This document shows positions 47,427-59,778 of a stretch of 64,000 bases of DNA, piece after piece; the stretch's first letter is position 1, and each line of letters opens with the position of its first letter. Under the pieces are notes generated by a model that was not told where the DNA came from, searched no databases, and was given only the letters and a program-made list of their open reading frames with translations. The translations under genes and the position numbers were made by a program. Origin of the DNA: Cerioporus squamosus (lineage: Eukaryota; Basidiomycota; Agaricomycetes; Polyporales; Polyporaceae); NCBI GenBank assembly GCA_022592435.1, contig JABYQS010000002.1, forward strand, positions 434,001 through 498,000, written 5' to 3'.

Positions 47427-50400
47427 TCACAAGAGCGCGGAGACCTCTTTTGAGACGTCTCTGATCCGCGCTTCTGTGAACGTCGTGGGCAGCGTCGAGA
47501 GCACCTGTCGGGCGGCCGCCTGGTGCTCGGCGGTGAGCGGACGTGACTGCTCCTTGGCGGCGAAGGCCTGTCATGGATGTCAGCGGAGAACTGGGAGAAG
47601 CGCAGGAGACGGGAGAGCGGAACTTACGATGTCACCGAGGGCGACGAGGGCCCGGTACGCCGCCTCGGCTTCTGTCTTCTCAGACTGCAGGATCTGCGCG
47701 CGGAGTGTCAGCGAGCGAGTTCCTGCGTGCTGCGCATACGCATGATCGCACCTCGAGCACCAAGCCGACCAGACGATCCCGGAGAGCTGGGGACAGGTGT
47801 TCCCTGAGTCCGGTGCATGACACGCTGCAACGCGAGTCAGAAAAATTGTCTCGGATCGATAACAACCAGGAGAGAAAGGGGCTTACTTGAAGAGAATGGT
47901 CGCCAGTGACACGCGGAGAGAACTGGTGAGAACGGGGTACGGTGTGCCACCAAGGGTGTCGAGGATCTATGCACATCGCGGATAAGAGATCAGTGAGCAC
48001 GTCTATTATCGTTGCGAAGCGAAAGACCAGAACGCACCTCCTGCACCCACGGGCCGTCGCTCAGCGTCGTCCCGTCCTGAAACACATTTGCGAGGGAACG
48101 GAAGAGGAAGAGTAGGTTGGTTTCGCGCGACTTCGGGAGCGGTGTTGACCATGGCTCATTCCACCCCGCGCCCTTGAAGAGAGCAGCGAAGAATCTCGCA
48201 CGGAGGGGAGGATCAACGTATGCTGTAGGGCAGAAGGCGAGAACCAAGCGACTCAAATCCATGACTGTGCATCGTGCACGCGATCAGTGACAGAGAGGAT
48301 CGCGACGAGCATATCACGCACGAGGGAAGAGTTGTGACTGGGGCCATCGCTCGAGGAGTTGAATGATGGCATCGATGTGGTTGCTGGTGAGCTTCTTTGA
48401 AGGAGGATCCAGCGGGTGCGATACTGCTTGCGTAAGGTATGTAAATGTCTCCTCTATTGAGTTCAGCTCCTGCGGATACATCGCGAGGTACCCAGTGGAC
48501 TGTGCGGGTGCAGTTATGTCAGTGTGGTGGTCCTGCCACAGTGAAACGAAGATCAACCGCATACAATCTCGTTCCGTAGAGCCTGGTCGAATTGATACAA
48601 CTTGGCCTGCATTGCAGAAACGTGGGCTTGACGGAACGATAGTGGTGTACGCTAATTAGGGATAGCCGTCAGAGAAGCCGACATACTTCGTATGCAGGAA
48701 CACATACCACAGGGATTACGTTCCCAAGGGTCGGTTTCGCCTGTTGCGGGGATGTCACAGGCGAAGTGGCATTGCTTGATGAGTAGCGCGACGGCCCTGT
48801 CCACGGGTCGCCACCAGTTGTCACCGGCGGCGTCGCAGGAGGTGGTGGTGACATTGGTGCTGAGCCGCGGTAACGAGATGCACCTAGAAAGACCATTTAA
48901 CATGTGTCAGCCTGAGGGAGAGCGTAGATGTCTCACCTGTGAAGGGATCTGAGAAATCTGCTGCACTAGCGGCAGACGGCGCTGGTGCTGCCTGGTATCT
49001 TGAAGCGCCTGGGACAGCGATAGGTTCAGCATTACGGCCCCCTGCAGAATGGATTGATCACAGACCAGTGTAAGGGTCAGAGAACTGGGTGCTGCTGCCA
49101 ATGGTTGCACTGGCAGTATTCTTCTCGATGAATCGCACCACTTCGTCCAGGTAGCTCAGAGGCAGATCATTATTCTCGAGGAACCTCTGCGCAGCCGTGT
49201 ACGGGTTCTCTGGGATGCGGAATGAGGATACCACAGAATATGCTGCACAATCGGTCTCACTCACCATTGGCGTTGTACGGGAGCTTCAGCGGCGGGACGC
49301 CTTCCTGCACGTCCACGTCGAAAACGTAGTCATACTCCTTGCCCTGATACAGTTGTTTCCTGCCGGAGCCAACAGCATCCACAACGTCGCCGATCTTCTG
49401 CCACATTCCTGACGCACTGTCCCACTGTGCTCGTCGAACTCTGATCAGACATTGACAGGTGCACATGAGGGGCGCGATTGCGAACCTGATGTGCCTCAAC
49501 GTTATCGTCACGTCTGATCATCTTGACCTCACCCGGCTTCTTTCCTGGGTGCTCGTTAGCATGCCGCGCTGCGCACATTTGGACCGTCTGCCTGGCGCAC
49601 CTGGTTGCGTCAAAGCTTCCGGACCTGGGAGATCGGACTTCTTGACGTCTCCAACCTGGTCCTTCGGGAGCGCTTGCGCTGCAACGGCATCGTCGAAGGC
49701 TTTGAGCTCCTCCGGGGATGCCCACCGCTCCTCCGACGTGCTGAAGACGCGCACGACCTTGTCACTGCACCCGGTCACAATGTCGCCGTTTGGCATCGTT
49801 GAGACGCTCCAGACCGACACCGCTGGATGGACGATGGACTGGGCACACTCGCCATCTATACCGGGCGCCGAACATAGTCAATAATTGTCACGGAAATATT
49901 ATGGCAGGGGCAAGGGGGCTAACCTCGCCAGATGCGGACTGTGCGGTCCTCGCCGGATGAGACGATGTCGCCGTTTGCGAGGACCGAGAGACTGTAAACA
50001 AAGTTTGTGTGTCCTGAAAGCGTGTAGACGCAGTCGCCTTCCATGGTCCAGATACGAATTTCGCTGCCAGAGACGGGTCTAGGCCTCTCCCTCGGAACCA
50101 CAACGGTGGGACGTACCTATCATTTGAACACGATGCGAAGCCGATGTCGGTGATCAAGGCCAGTCCTCGGACGGCCTGTGTGTGCCCCGGGTAGGTACGA
50201 ACGTTCTTGTGCTGCTTCCACAACTTAATAGTGTTGTCCGCGGAGCCTTCATCGTTCTTCCGTCAAGGTTACGCGGGTGGGAAGTGAGAACAGCGACTGA
50301 CCTGTCAGGAACTGGCCGCCGTCGATGGCCAGAACCGCCCATACGGCCTGCTGGTGTCCGACGAGGTCGTACAGCAGCTGGAAGTCCTTCCATACCTTTG

Positions 50401-50954
50401 CGGTGCTTTGGGAGCGTGAATGCAGGAAACAGCCACCCGGAAGAAAGACTCACTTGTCCCATGAACCAGAGATAATAGTGCCATCTTCTGTTGTGTGCAG
50501 CGCGCATACATTGTGCTTGTGACCGAGGAGGGAGAAACTAGGCTCTCCCTTGGGACAGGGTAGCGCGTAGATATTGATTATCGAGTCTTGACCTCCCGTA
50601 ACCGCGTAGCCTGCGATATGCGCTAAGCACGGCCGGTGGGGGAAGACTTGGGAAGTGAATAAGCTAGAGTGAGACTCACCTTGCGGTGCACCCGGGGCTG
50701 GTGGTAGGTACGCCACCGAGTTGACGTAGTTCTGACTGGCTTTCAGGACAGACTCTTGCGAGAATGAGGTCTGTGCCGACCGAGTCCATGCGATCGCCGT
50801 CGCATCGCGGGAGGCGGAGAGGATGAGATCGTTTGTCGGGGACGCGACGGCTTTGACCTGGAATCCATGAGCGTTGGAGTGAGCACAGGAAGCGGGTTTA
50901 GCGACGCACATCGTTGGCGTGCGCGGACAACGAGGCAGACAGTCTGTACGGCAT
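47427..50954 (-). CDS. DOA1: DOA1/PLAA ortholog (WD40-PFU-PUL, Cdc48 cofactor)
   Basis: Ubiquitin-binding cofactor of the Cdc48/p97 ATPase that maintains free ubiquitin. Start 50954 (MPYRLSASLSAHANDVKAVA), stop 47429-47427. WD40 propeller first: SASRDATAIAW, YAVTGGQDSIINIYALP, GHKHNVCALHTTEDG, GHTQAVRGLALITDIGF, GHTNFVYSLSVLANGD, SGEDRTVRIWRG and SGCSDKVVRVF-type blades. Then the PFU domain: LTQPGKKPGEVKMIRRDDN, VEAHQ, QLYQGKEYDYVFDVDVQEG, NPYTAAQRFLENNDLP. A linker with repeated DPYTG/DPWTG motifs leads to the C-terminal PUL armadillo domain, ending QVLSTLPTTFTEARIRDVSK. One junction (near 49600) looked out of frame until the acceptor before GGAAAGAAGCCGG was used; it then reads QPGKKPG. About 800 residues, as expected. 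Confidence 0.93.
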
Positions 50955-53500
50955 AGCGGGGCGGGTAGGGCGTCGTGAACGGATCGTGAAGGAGCGAGAG
51001 AGAGTCTGGGCGTGGTTCGGAGCAACGGACTTGACGCAGAGCGCGACGAGAGGATTTGAGTCGCAGCGAACTCAGTCGAGCCTCGAACTTTCGATAACCG
51101 ACCGTGCTCAGCCCTGCTCAGCCCAAACTTCCGACGACGCGTCCCCCTCCCGCCAATCGGCCTGCACCTTCCTGCCCGCTGCTGTATATATGATCCCGCG
51201 ATACGCTGCTTGTCCCCGGCTCGCCACCAGCAGTACAGTACGCGCGGCCCCCGCATCCCTCGCGCCTCGACTGTCGCTCACACCCGCACCCACCGACAGT
51301 CGAGACGCGTCCCCGCATCAGTGGGAAGATCTGCGCGTTTGCTCGTCCTCCCCATATCGGGTCGCGTCAAGTGCTCTGCTCTCCGTCATTGGTTGTCTCA
51401 CGCGGGCCATTCGAATTCGCAGACGGTGATGAAAGATCATGTATTCCGATCCATTGACGGCGCGGAAGAAAACCTGCCACACTAGCTACATCCACGTAAA
51501 ACAGAAATGAATGTACACCACACTAACGAGCCCCAGATACGTGGACAACCGCAGCCAGGGAGATACGGAGGTGCATACTATGCCATTGCACCAGTTACTT
51601 CATCTCCTGCGAGTGCCTCACGATGCAGTTCGTCGACCGTGGGGTTGCGAGGCTCGACGACTTGCCAAATCATGAGGGGATGAAGAGCGGCCAGACCCTC
51701 TCGCCCGCTTCTTTGTCCCCTCCGCCTTTAGGGCAGGTCTTTCTCACGCCCATAGCCAAGATCTCTCGCTCGATCCACGTGGAGCTTCAATCTTGCAGAT
51801 GGACCCGACATTTCGGAAAACATCGCGATAACCAACATCTCCGCCACTCGGATCCCTGCGCGTCCGCGTCCTCTCTCTCGCTACAGTCGCCAGCATCTCT
51901 GTGCCATCTGCACACAGCTGCTACCCGATACCTGGACCACGAGGCCAGCGCATGGGGGCCTCATGCGCCCCGGGACAGTCTGATGTCGGACTTGCGCCAG
52001 TGCTCCACAACCCCCGTTCTCAGCTCCGAGTGGAAACAAGTAAACTCGTCTTGGTACCGTCTTTTGCCTTAACCCACCATCTCTCCAGCTGAACACGCTC
52101 CAATCAGACGTCTAGCAGTGCACGCGACCGCATGGGAGAGGCCCCATCTCTTCGACAACCCCCAGGCCCGGCAACCGTTCCGCAAACGTTGATATACTCC
52201 CACCCAACGTCCCGTTGCAGCAGGCATATCCAGGGTGACGGCGGGGGCTCCCCTGGCCCCATGTATTTACCGTCTGTGGCGTGCGCGGAATGCAAGATTA
52301 ACCTGGTATATATGATAAGTATTATATCCAACCCTCAAAGAAGTATGGCGCGACGTCCCACATGCTCCAACAGGCGTACAGACCCTCGTTGACACGGTGG
52401 GGCGGTCGTTACACCTTCCCGCCGGCTCTGACTGTCAAGTTACCGGAACTCCAGCGACCGTGAGCCTTTGCACAACGCTGTATGGGTGTCTTCAGTGCCT
52501 TGCCGTTAACTAATTGACCACGAGACAGACGTGTCGAGCCGCCGTATAGCGGGCAACTTGAACAAGACGGTAGGAGGGCCCGGGTGCCTGCGCATAGCCT
52601 TCCTCGGGAGCAACGCCTTCAACTCGGAATCCCCGACGTCTTGTGGACGTAACGCCAGACGCTAGGTCGCGGACGCGATTGGGCGAGGAGCAGCCAACTG
52701 CCCGTGTGCAGCCCGTAACTGCGTCCGTACGCTTCCACCGAGTTTCCCTTCCCCTGACAAAGGTTACATAGCGGCTAGGCCTCGACGGGCTTCTCAGCCA
52801 GGAGTCATCCATCCCCGAGCGTTGCTCATAAGCCAGAAGCCTCGCACGCCAAACCTCGGCGCCCATTTAGTTTGCGGCAGATCTAGACCGTTGGCGAGAC
52901 AGTCCCTCGACACGGCCGCCAGCTCCACCTCCCATTTAGTACGGCACAATCAAGGACATCCTCGCAGACCGGGTAGATGTGGATGCGTGCAGCAGGCTAC
53001 TTACGAGTGCACACTGTAGAGTTCTGATGAACTGTGCCACTCACGGGCGGGTAGTACCGTCAGACTCAGCACGAGGGCACTCTGGCCCCTGCCAGTGACT
53101 CTCAGGACTAAAGGCACGGCGATTTTTTTTCGAATCGAACACGCCTCTATATCCCCCATTCGGTCAGTTGTACCTCAATTCATGTGGCTGCGTGAGCAGC
53201 CCGGTTCGTGTGCCTGTAGGCATAGCGGGTCCAGGCCACGATAGCTTGGTAGGGCCGCGACCCGGCGGGTGATGGAGCGCTACGGGATCATCACGCTGAC
53301 AACGCCATCGTCTATACCGTGGAAAACACCGATGTTATAAGCTAGTAATTTCATGCAATGCATAGCGAACGAAAGCAATCGACAACAGACAGCAAGCTCG
53401 GCAAGAAAGATTCGGAGTCTAGCAGCAACAGAGTACCAACAGAGTGAAGCGTCGGCCTTGAGCATAGCAAGAGTGCGAGAGACGTAGCCGGCACAGTCGC
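50955..53500. other. 2.5 kb gene-poor stretch
   Basis: Upstream of DOA1 and downstream of HOP1. CCAAT-like pentamers occur at 51153-51157 and near 51390, plausible for the DOA1 promoter. No conserved coding frame, tRNA or transposon recognised between 51500 and 53500; a T8 run is at 53123-53130. Confidence 0.5.
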
Positions 53501-56500
53501 TCAGTCTCCAAGGTCGACGGGTGGTCCGAGAGATATCTTGATTTTCTTGGCCTTCGTAGGATGCTCTTCTGTGTGGCTGCTCTTGCGCTTGAGTTCCCCG
53601 GCGCGGCTATCGGAAACTAGGAACTGCGTCTCTTCCTGAGTTTGCGAGCCTGACGGTAGCACTTGAGTCTTCTCCAAATCAGGGTCGGGAAAGCTCTGGT
53701 CCGGACCAGTGGGAAGGACGTTCGCCGCGCTCCTGTCAAATCCGACGGGATTAGTAAGGCACGGTGATCAAGGAAAGGTCACTACTCTGCGACCGTAAGC
53801 TGGGCATCGGTTTTCTTTCTGCGACTCTTGCGCTCAGGTTTCTGCGGAAGACACTCGATCAGTATATAGCACTGACAAGCACGACGCAACTGACCAAGTC
53901 AGACAGCTCTAGCAATCTTTTCTCGACTTCCGGATCAGGATTGAAGTAGTCCTTGTACGCATCCTCATTCTTGATCGCCTGGACGAACATATAGACGGGC
54001 TTCTGCAGGTTCTTGCGGCGCTGGGATGCCTTCGTCTTCGCATTTGCTTTACCTCCCCTGCCTCTACGCTTGGTCGACAGAGTAGTCGTCTCGATAAAGC
54101 CTGAGTCGTCCACTTCTCGGACTTCTTGTGCGATGAAACCTGTATGATCCGATTGATGTGTTGACTGTCCGAGTTGCGGTGGGAGACCCTTACCTTCCGA
54201 CTCGAGTCGCTTGAACACCTGGCCGGCGACAGTAGAGTCGCACCCTAATGAAAAGATTGAATTAGAATCGAGCACACGTGCGTGTGCAGATGACTAACCA
54301 ATCAGCTTCGTGAACGCCGACAAGCTATCAGGCCTGTGAGTCTCGAAGACCTTGATACCTCGCCTGTGCGTCGCGTGAGCGAAGGACGATCGCTCGGCAT
54401 CGATAGGAAGAGTCACCTTTGGATGGCGAGAGTTCTGAACCTCGCTATCATTCGTGGGTATAGATCGTGTACCACGATGAGATCCCAATTGCGGTCAGCT
54501 TTGACACGGCAGTCGAAGCATATGAACTTGGCTGGAAGTCGAGAATCTTGTGCGCAATGATAGCCCATGCACCTATGGAAGTTCATACACTCAGCACGTT
54601 TCTCGACCCAGTATCCAGCGACACAGTACCACAAATGGAACCATCTTCGGCAGCCGCCGTCGCACATGCACAAGTCGCAATCGTCAACCTAGACCTTATC
54701 ATTAGATCGGAGGGGCATCAGGCGGGTCTACGGCTCACCTGCACACCACACTCGCAGTCTGGCTTCTCTGCTTCACTGTCCTGGTCCATGGGCGTTTCTT
54801 GAACTGCGTCGGCGTCCGCCCCAGAGAAGGACTCAATGGGATCTTCGGGGGTAGAGTATTCGGGCAATTGTTGCGTCTCCATGTCTGACGAAAACACGTC
54901 AGCATCCTGCGGTATAGGTACGGCAGCGCACCTACCCAACATCATGCTGTCATCGGCGACGGCATTGGACCCGTCTACCATAGCTAAGTCATCCACCAAC
55001 TGGGACTCAGTCGCGTCTGGCTCATTTGAAAACGAAGGTAGAGATGCAGGAATGTCTGAAGGAGGCAAAGGCGATGTAACCCTGGTGGTGTTACGACGTG
55101 TATTCCTTCTCGGTCTGGGCGTTGGCGTTGGTGATCGAGTGGGCGTAATGGGGCCAGACGTCAAGGGTGACGGTACTACTTGAGTTTCTGCAAGCTCTTG
55201 TGTCGGCGACATGTCCTCTCCGGGGTATTGTCCCTTCTTGGCCTGTAACAAGTAGTTAGAGCTACTCCGGTAGTCAGGCGACAGGATACGCACGAGCTGA
55301 CCAATGCAAGCAGGCACACTCTCGAGCCTTCCTGAATAGTGGGCTTCCACAGAATCACCTAACGCCTCGTGCTGTTCCTCCAAAGACAGGGAAATGACCG
55401 TTCCATCCTCGTTCCGTATCCCGACGGGCACGACTTGATCAAGAGCAAGGTGCTGCACCCTCGAAACTGCAAAGAGGATAGTCGGGGTCAATACACGCGG
55501 GTAGTACTTAGTCCCGTTGAGATGACCGACCGGTATCGTCCATGTCAAGATCAATCTGCGGCTTATCACAAAGCATGCCGTTGTCTCCATCCCATACTAC
55601 TCGGCGCTCCACAGCGTCCTGGCGTTGTACCTCCACCTGCTGAGCGCGCTGAGCAGCTTCTTCAGCAGGTGTCAGAGGGGGTGCCGCAAACATGGTGCGA
55701 TCGGTAGTGCCCAGGAATGGCGCATTGTTGTCTTCGCCGCAAGGTAAGTACCCAGAGACTGACGTTACCTTGACGTCCACACCGTGGTAACCTGTATGTA
55801 CAAAGCCGACGCTGCAGCGCTCGGGCAGTTCCCCCTTGTGGTGCGTCGTCATGAACCATTTATCCTTGTTCGCGTCGCCAGCGCGGAAGTGTGGGGGCTC
55901 GTAGTCGTCCGGGGTGTGGTCGTAATAGAAGAGTTTGAATGTCGCAAATCGTCGTTCTAAAAAGTCATGGAGCAGTTAGCAGGAGGAAGGATGGCAACAT
56001 CGTACTCACTTGGAAGCGCGTCCATCTGGGTCGTGGCCTGTATGAGGTTCTTGATGAGAGTCTGTACGCAACGGCGTTCAGTCAGTTATAATATGGAACT
56101 TTTTCGTATAACGAACCTTCAAACTTCGTTTGACGTCTCCCAATGTCGGGACCTTCCCCCTCTTCGTCGCTTCGGCGACAGGGTCCTGAGCCTTTCTGGG
56201 ACCAGAACCAGACAGGGAAAGATTCGACATCTCATCACCCAGAGTCATGACAGGTACTACTTCCGTCGTCCCAGGAACCTTGCAGTACTGGAGAGCAGCG
56301 TCATGATCTGTCCGCAGGGAGACAGTACGAAGATGCTCACGCTGAAGTTGAAGGTATATGCCTCGATGATACTGAAAACGCAGTGAGCAAACGTTCGGCG
56401 GTATAAGGCATACGTACGCACTTGTTGGGGTCTTGATCATCCTGATGTGTGCACCATATTCAGACACTGTAGTGAACAGACGCGGATAGCGGACTCACAA

Positions 56501-57087
56501 GGTATATGGCGAATATGAAGCTGCGTAGATACTGCTTTGACAGCGCATCAAATATACCATTATCCTGCACACGTATGTCACGACTTCTTCTATGTGAAGT
56601 CTTGCGACAACTCACGAGGTAGTCCAGAAGCTTGTCTGCCTCCTCGGTAAACCCACGAGTGACTGTCATGATCTTGAAGCCACTGACGTTCTTCCGGACG
56701 TCCGACGAGCCAAATGAGCTGTCTGTCCGGGATGGCTGCGACGACAGCGATTCCGGTCCGGCCGATGTGAGGTAACCTAGATATATGCGGACTAATATAC
56801 GTTTCCGAGCGCATATAGTCAAGGGTTTGACTCACTTTCAGAGAAATTGTCAGAAGGCAATAAGTTCCTGAGTACGCCAGTGAGCATGATACAGAGTGGC
56901 AGCCATGCACCGTACCTGAGATACGTTATGCAACCCAAACCGGCTCGTAAGAGCGTCTGTATGGACTGCAGGCTCTGCTGCGAAGTTATGACGGCCTACC
57001 CGGTATCTCTCAGTATATTGTCGACGCCGAAGCACAGCAGGTAGTCCGGACCTGATGATGTTCCGTCTGAAGGGCTTGAGCTTGCAT
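53501..57087 (-). CDS. HOP1: HOP1 meiotic HORMA protein with PHD and winged-helix region
   Basis: Meiotic chromosome-axis protein needed for crossover control. Start 57087 (MQAQALQTEHHQ), stop 53503-53501. HORMA domain: SQQSLQSIQTLLRAGLGCIT, NLLPSDNFSES, KIMTVTRGFTEEADKLLDYL, FDALSKQYLRSFIFAIYL, VPTLGDVKRSLK, PDDYEPPHF, KWFMTTHHKGELPERCSVGF. An acidic Ser/Pro linker follows, then a PHD-like zinc module with CECGV, MCMCDGGCRRWFH, CMGYHC and FICFDCR. Then a winged-helix-like part (HRPDSLSAFTKLIGCDSTVA, VFKRLESEGFI) and a basic tail. This PHD-wHTH arrangement is the chromatin-binding region described for Hop1 orthologs. About 15 introns, consistent where checked. Divergent from TRS23 with only 150 bp between starts. 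Confidence 0.92.
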
Positions 57088-57237
57088 GGCGGAACCCTGG
57101 AGGACGCGCCGATAGTAGGGGGGAGATGGGGTACGGGAAGAAGGGCGATCCAAGCGGAGATTTAAACGCGACGCGTCCTTCACGCGTTCGGCTCACATGC
57201 TCGTGGAGCGCTTATCGGCGCTTCGCTGCTCACCGCC
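57088..57237. promoter_or_regulatory. compact divergent promoter HOP1 / TRS23
   Basis: Only 150 bp separate the two start codons, a meiosis gene and a housekeeping trafficking gene. A TTTAAA element occurs near 57161, about 75 bp from each start. No other motif recognised. Confidence 0.5.
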
Positions 57238-57795
57238 ATGACCATCTTCGGTCTCTGGGTATGTCTCGCTGTGTGTTGCTGCGAGTTGAACTCGATCTGA
57301 GAAGAGTTGTGTAGGTCATCAACAAAGCTGGAGGCCTGGTCTATGAACGGAGCTTTGGAGGCACGCCGCTCATCATGCAGCTCGAGCATCCGGACGCTGA
57401 CGTGGTTCAACAGATGGACTTCCGCATCTGACATCTAACGAGTATCTCGTGCTCGCCGGAACGCTGCACGGTATACATGCGATTACAAGTCGGCTTTCGC
57501 CAACAGGATCGAGTTCTGGTGCTCATGTCATATCTGGTGAGACGTTCAAGATGAACATCCTTTTGACCGCAACTGGTACGCATATGCAGCAAACACGCGA
57601 GTCTCTCTCTCATCCGCCCACACAGGGACCAAATTTGTCCTGCTGACGTCGTTAGTTGAGCCGACGGCGGACTCTGTCCTCCAAAAGGTCTATGAAATCT
57701 ACGCCGACGCAGTCATGAAGAATCCCTTCCACACACCCGAGATGCCCATCCGCACTGAAGGTTTCGACACTCGGATAGGTGCACTTCTTGGCTGA
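57238..57795 (+). CDS. TRS23: TRAPP complex subunit TRS23/TRAPPC4
   Basis: Core subunit of the TRAPP tethering complexes that activate Rab1/Ypt1 in ER-Golgi traffic. Exons 57238-57258, 57315-57360, 57414-57575 and 57626-57795, 132 residues. Sequence: MTIFGLWVINKAGGLVYERS, DGLPHLTSNEYLVLAGTLHG, HAITSRLSPTGSSSGA, ETFKMNILLTATGTKFVLLT, VYEIYADAVMKNPFHTPEMP, ending IGALLG. The second intron (57361-57413) is GC-AG; with it the exons join as GDGLPHL in the expected frame, and without it the frame hits TGA. The protein lacks the PDZ-like insertion seen in animal TRAPPC4, so it is shorter. Confidence 0.92.
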
Positions 57796-58073
57796 GCTCA
57801 TTCGGCTTGTACCTTTGTATCCGACTCGCCTCCAAATTTATTCGCAGCTTGTATGATACTGGAGAGCCCTGCTGGATCGTCTGCAACCTTGTGCGCCCGA
57901 TAAGGCAAGTACGATCGACAGGCTTCTTTCGAAGCGTACCGCGGGGGCACGACACGACGTGTCCGCTGAGGCTCAAGTAACTCCTCCCACAAGCTCAAGT
58001 ACGACTCTGCACTCGACCACCATCTTCCCCCAACACCATCCACCGTCACCGTTGCCACGCCATCACGCTCGTT

Positions 58074-59155
58074 ATGCCAAAGAAAGGCGCGAACGCTTCT
58101 CGTAAGTACACTCCCATTGAACGCATACAGTGCGGTCGGCAGGTCTGAGCTACTATATGCATCCAGGAGTAGGCCAAGCACATCCGGCAATACCGGCTCA
58201 CATGAAATCTCATCTGGCTCGGCCTCCTTCTTTCACTCGCAAGATACAAATGACGGTTCAGAAGAGCGACAGAGAAGACGAGATGGTCGTCGACGGGGAC
58301 GACGATGGCGCTGAGGACGACGGAGAGGATGACAAGCAAGTATAGACAGTCTCTCACTGTGGCTCAATGTTGACTCCGCATATATGCAGTCTAGCGGAGA
58401 TGTTCACCGTGTTACAGGAGTTGCAAAGTGAGTTAACAGCTTTTGTCGTCATCTCGCACCGTGATGATCCCTTCACAGAACGAAAGGCTAGCAAATCATC
58501 CGCACGTTCTGCCGCATTCCAGAATGAGAAGGCTGCCTTGTTTGCTGCAGCGCGCAAGCGTGCAGAGGGAGCTGTTCGCACCGGCACCACGTCCATGTCG
58601 GTACTTCATTCTGCTTCGTCCGCAACGTCGCTAAATGCTGCCCCAGTGAGAAGGCGCGCACGACAGTAGCCGAACTTAAGGCCCAGGAAGCTTCCCCAGA
58701 GGCGATTCTCAGCAAGCTCCGAGCGTTGCGGGAAAGCCACGACGTACGTGCACGTTGTGGACCACGCTCCTGGTCGGATACTTCACTCCTTGAATTCTCA
58801 GGAAACCGTTGAGGGTCTTCTCGGACACCTTACGGGCGTAATCGAAGATCTATCTCATCGCCGTGCGGCCCAGACGAACGAATCCAGTGCTACTCGTAAG
58901 TCTCTAATGACTACATGCGCATCTAGCGGCAACTGATTTCTGTTCCAGTGGAGTCACATCCTCTTGCGCGAGAGAAGTCACGCAAGAGGTTGTGCACTTT
59001 CGCCCGATCCCAGATGGCGCAGAATATCGAGAACCAGAAGGTTTGTCTCATGCACTCCTCACCAGTACTGCATGAATATCTGACCTTTCCACTGCCAGCT
59101 CGCTGCGGATGCTTCCGCCTTGATGAAGCACTACAAGTCTTTGCTCCTCTCCTGA
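58074..59155 (+). CDS. unknown coiled-coil protein, model partly unresolved
   Basis: Start ATG 58074 (MPKKGANAS); second exon 58167-58339 gives VGQAHPAIPAHMKSHLARPP and a strongly acidic patch. The middle carries LAEMFTVLQELQ and SARSAAFQNEKAALFAAARK. The 3' exons are firm: ASPEAILSKLRALRESHD, ETVEGLLGHLTGVIEDLSHR, LESHPLAREKSRKRL, ARSQMAQNIENQK, LAADASALMKHYKSLLLS and a stop at 59153-59155. The last part is helical with heptads. The join between exon 2 and the LAEMF frame does not agree by one base, so an exon is missed or there is an indel. No family recognised. Confidence 0.5.
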
Positions 59156-59700
59156 ACCAAACCGTAGCAAGCTCCTGCAGCGGATCACGTCCGCTGTTAC
59201 TGTCGGACCTCTAAACCATGCTTTCTTGTACCCTTCATTACTCATTAAGGACGATTGTTACTCGGACATAGCTCGTACAGTATCGATCGTGCGTGTGAGC
59301 AACCGCAGGTCCGGGTAGAGCGGAGAATGCGTGTATACGCAATTCCTCTCCTGCATCGCTGCCCAGTGAACTTGCAACTTAGCATCTGGTTATCTGCATG
59401 CATGGAGGCGTGCCTCGATGTTACCTGTGGCCAATTCTAGCTCGGAGTTCGTACGCCGCGCTTGTTGTGCTGACCGACTACTGCTTACTGCCATGTGAAT
59501 CTGAAGTGCACTTCGACGCTTCTCGGTTGATGAACCTGGCCTTTGCGATATGTTTGACCGTGACTTTTGTTTTCGGCCGACTGAAGCGCTCGGAGGACAC
59601 AGTGGATGAGAGACATCTAACCGTGATCTCCAACTTGGTTCGGCCGAGGGTTCCATGGCACACAGACTGCTCGACCAGTTCACAACCACTGCGTAGCAGA

Positions 59701-59706
59701 TATAAA
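59701..59706 (+). promoter_or_regulatory. TATA box of the old yellow enzyme gene
   Basis: TATAAA 78 bp upstream of the ATG at 59779. Its position supports that ATG over in-frame upstream ATGs. Confidence 0.55.
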
Positions 59707-59778
59707 GCAACCATCGACATACAACGATGGCCAACAAGTCACTCACAGTACCAGCCCTTCCATCGCGACTCGAACAGT

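Noticed and set aside
49560..49620. A 32-nt intron in DOA1
   Set aside because: An acceptor further along gives an intron of about 58 nt and the conserved join QPGKKPGEV.
53123..53130. T8 run as an RNA polymerase III terminator of a small RNA gene
   Set aside because: No A/B box or tRNA-like fold seen upstream; chance homopolymer.
59398..59778. N-terminal extension of the old yellow enzyme
   Set aside because: TATAAA at 59701-59706 lies inside it, and the enzyme family begins near [14 protein letters not shown].
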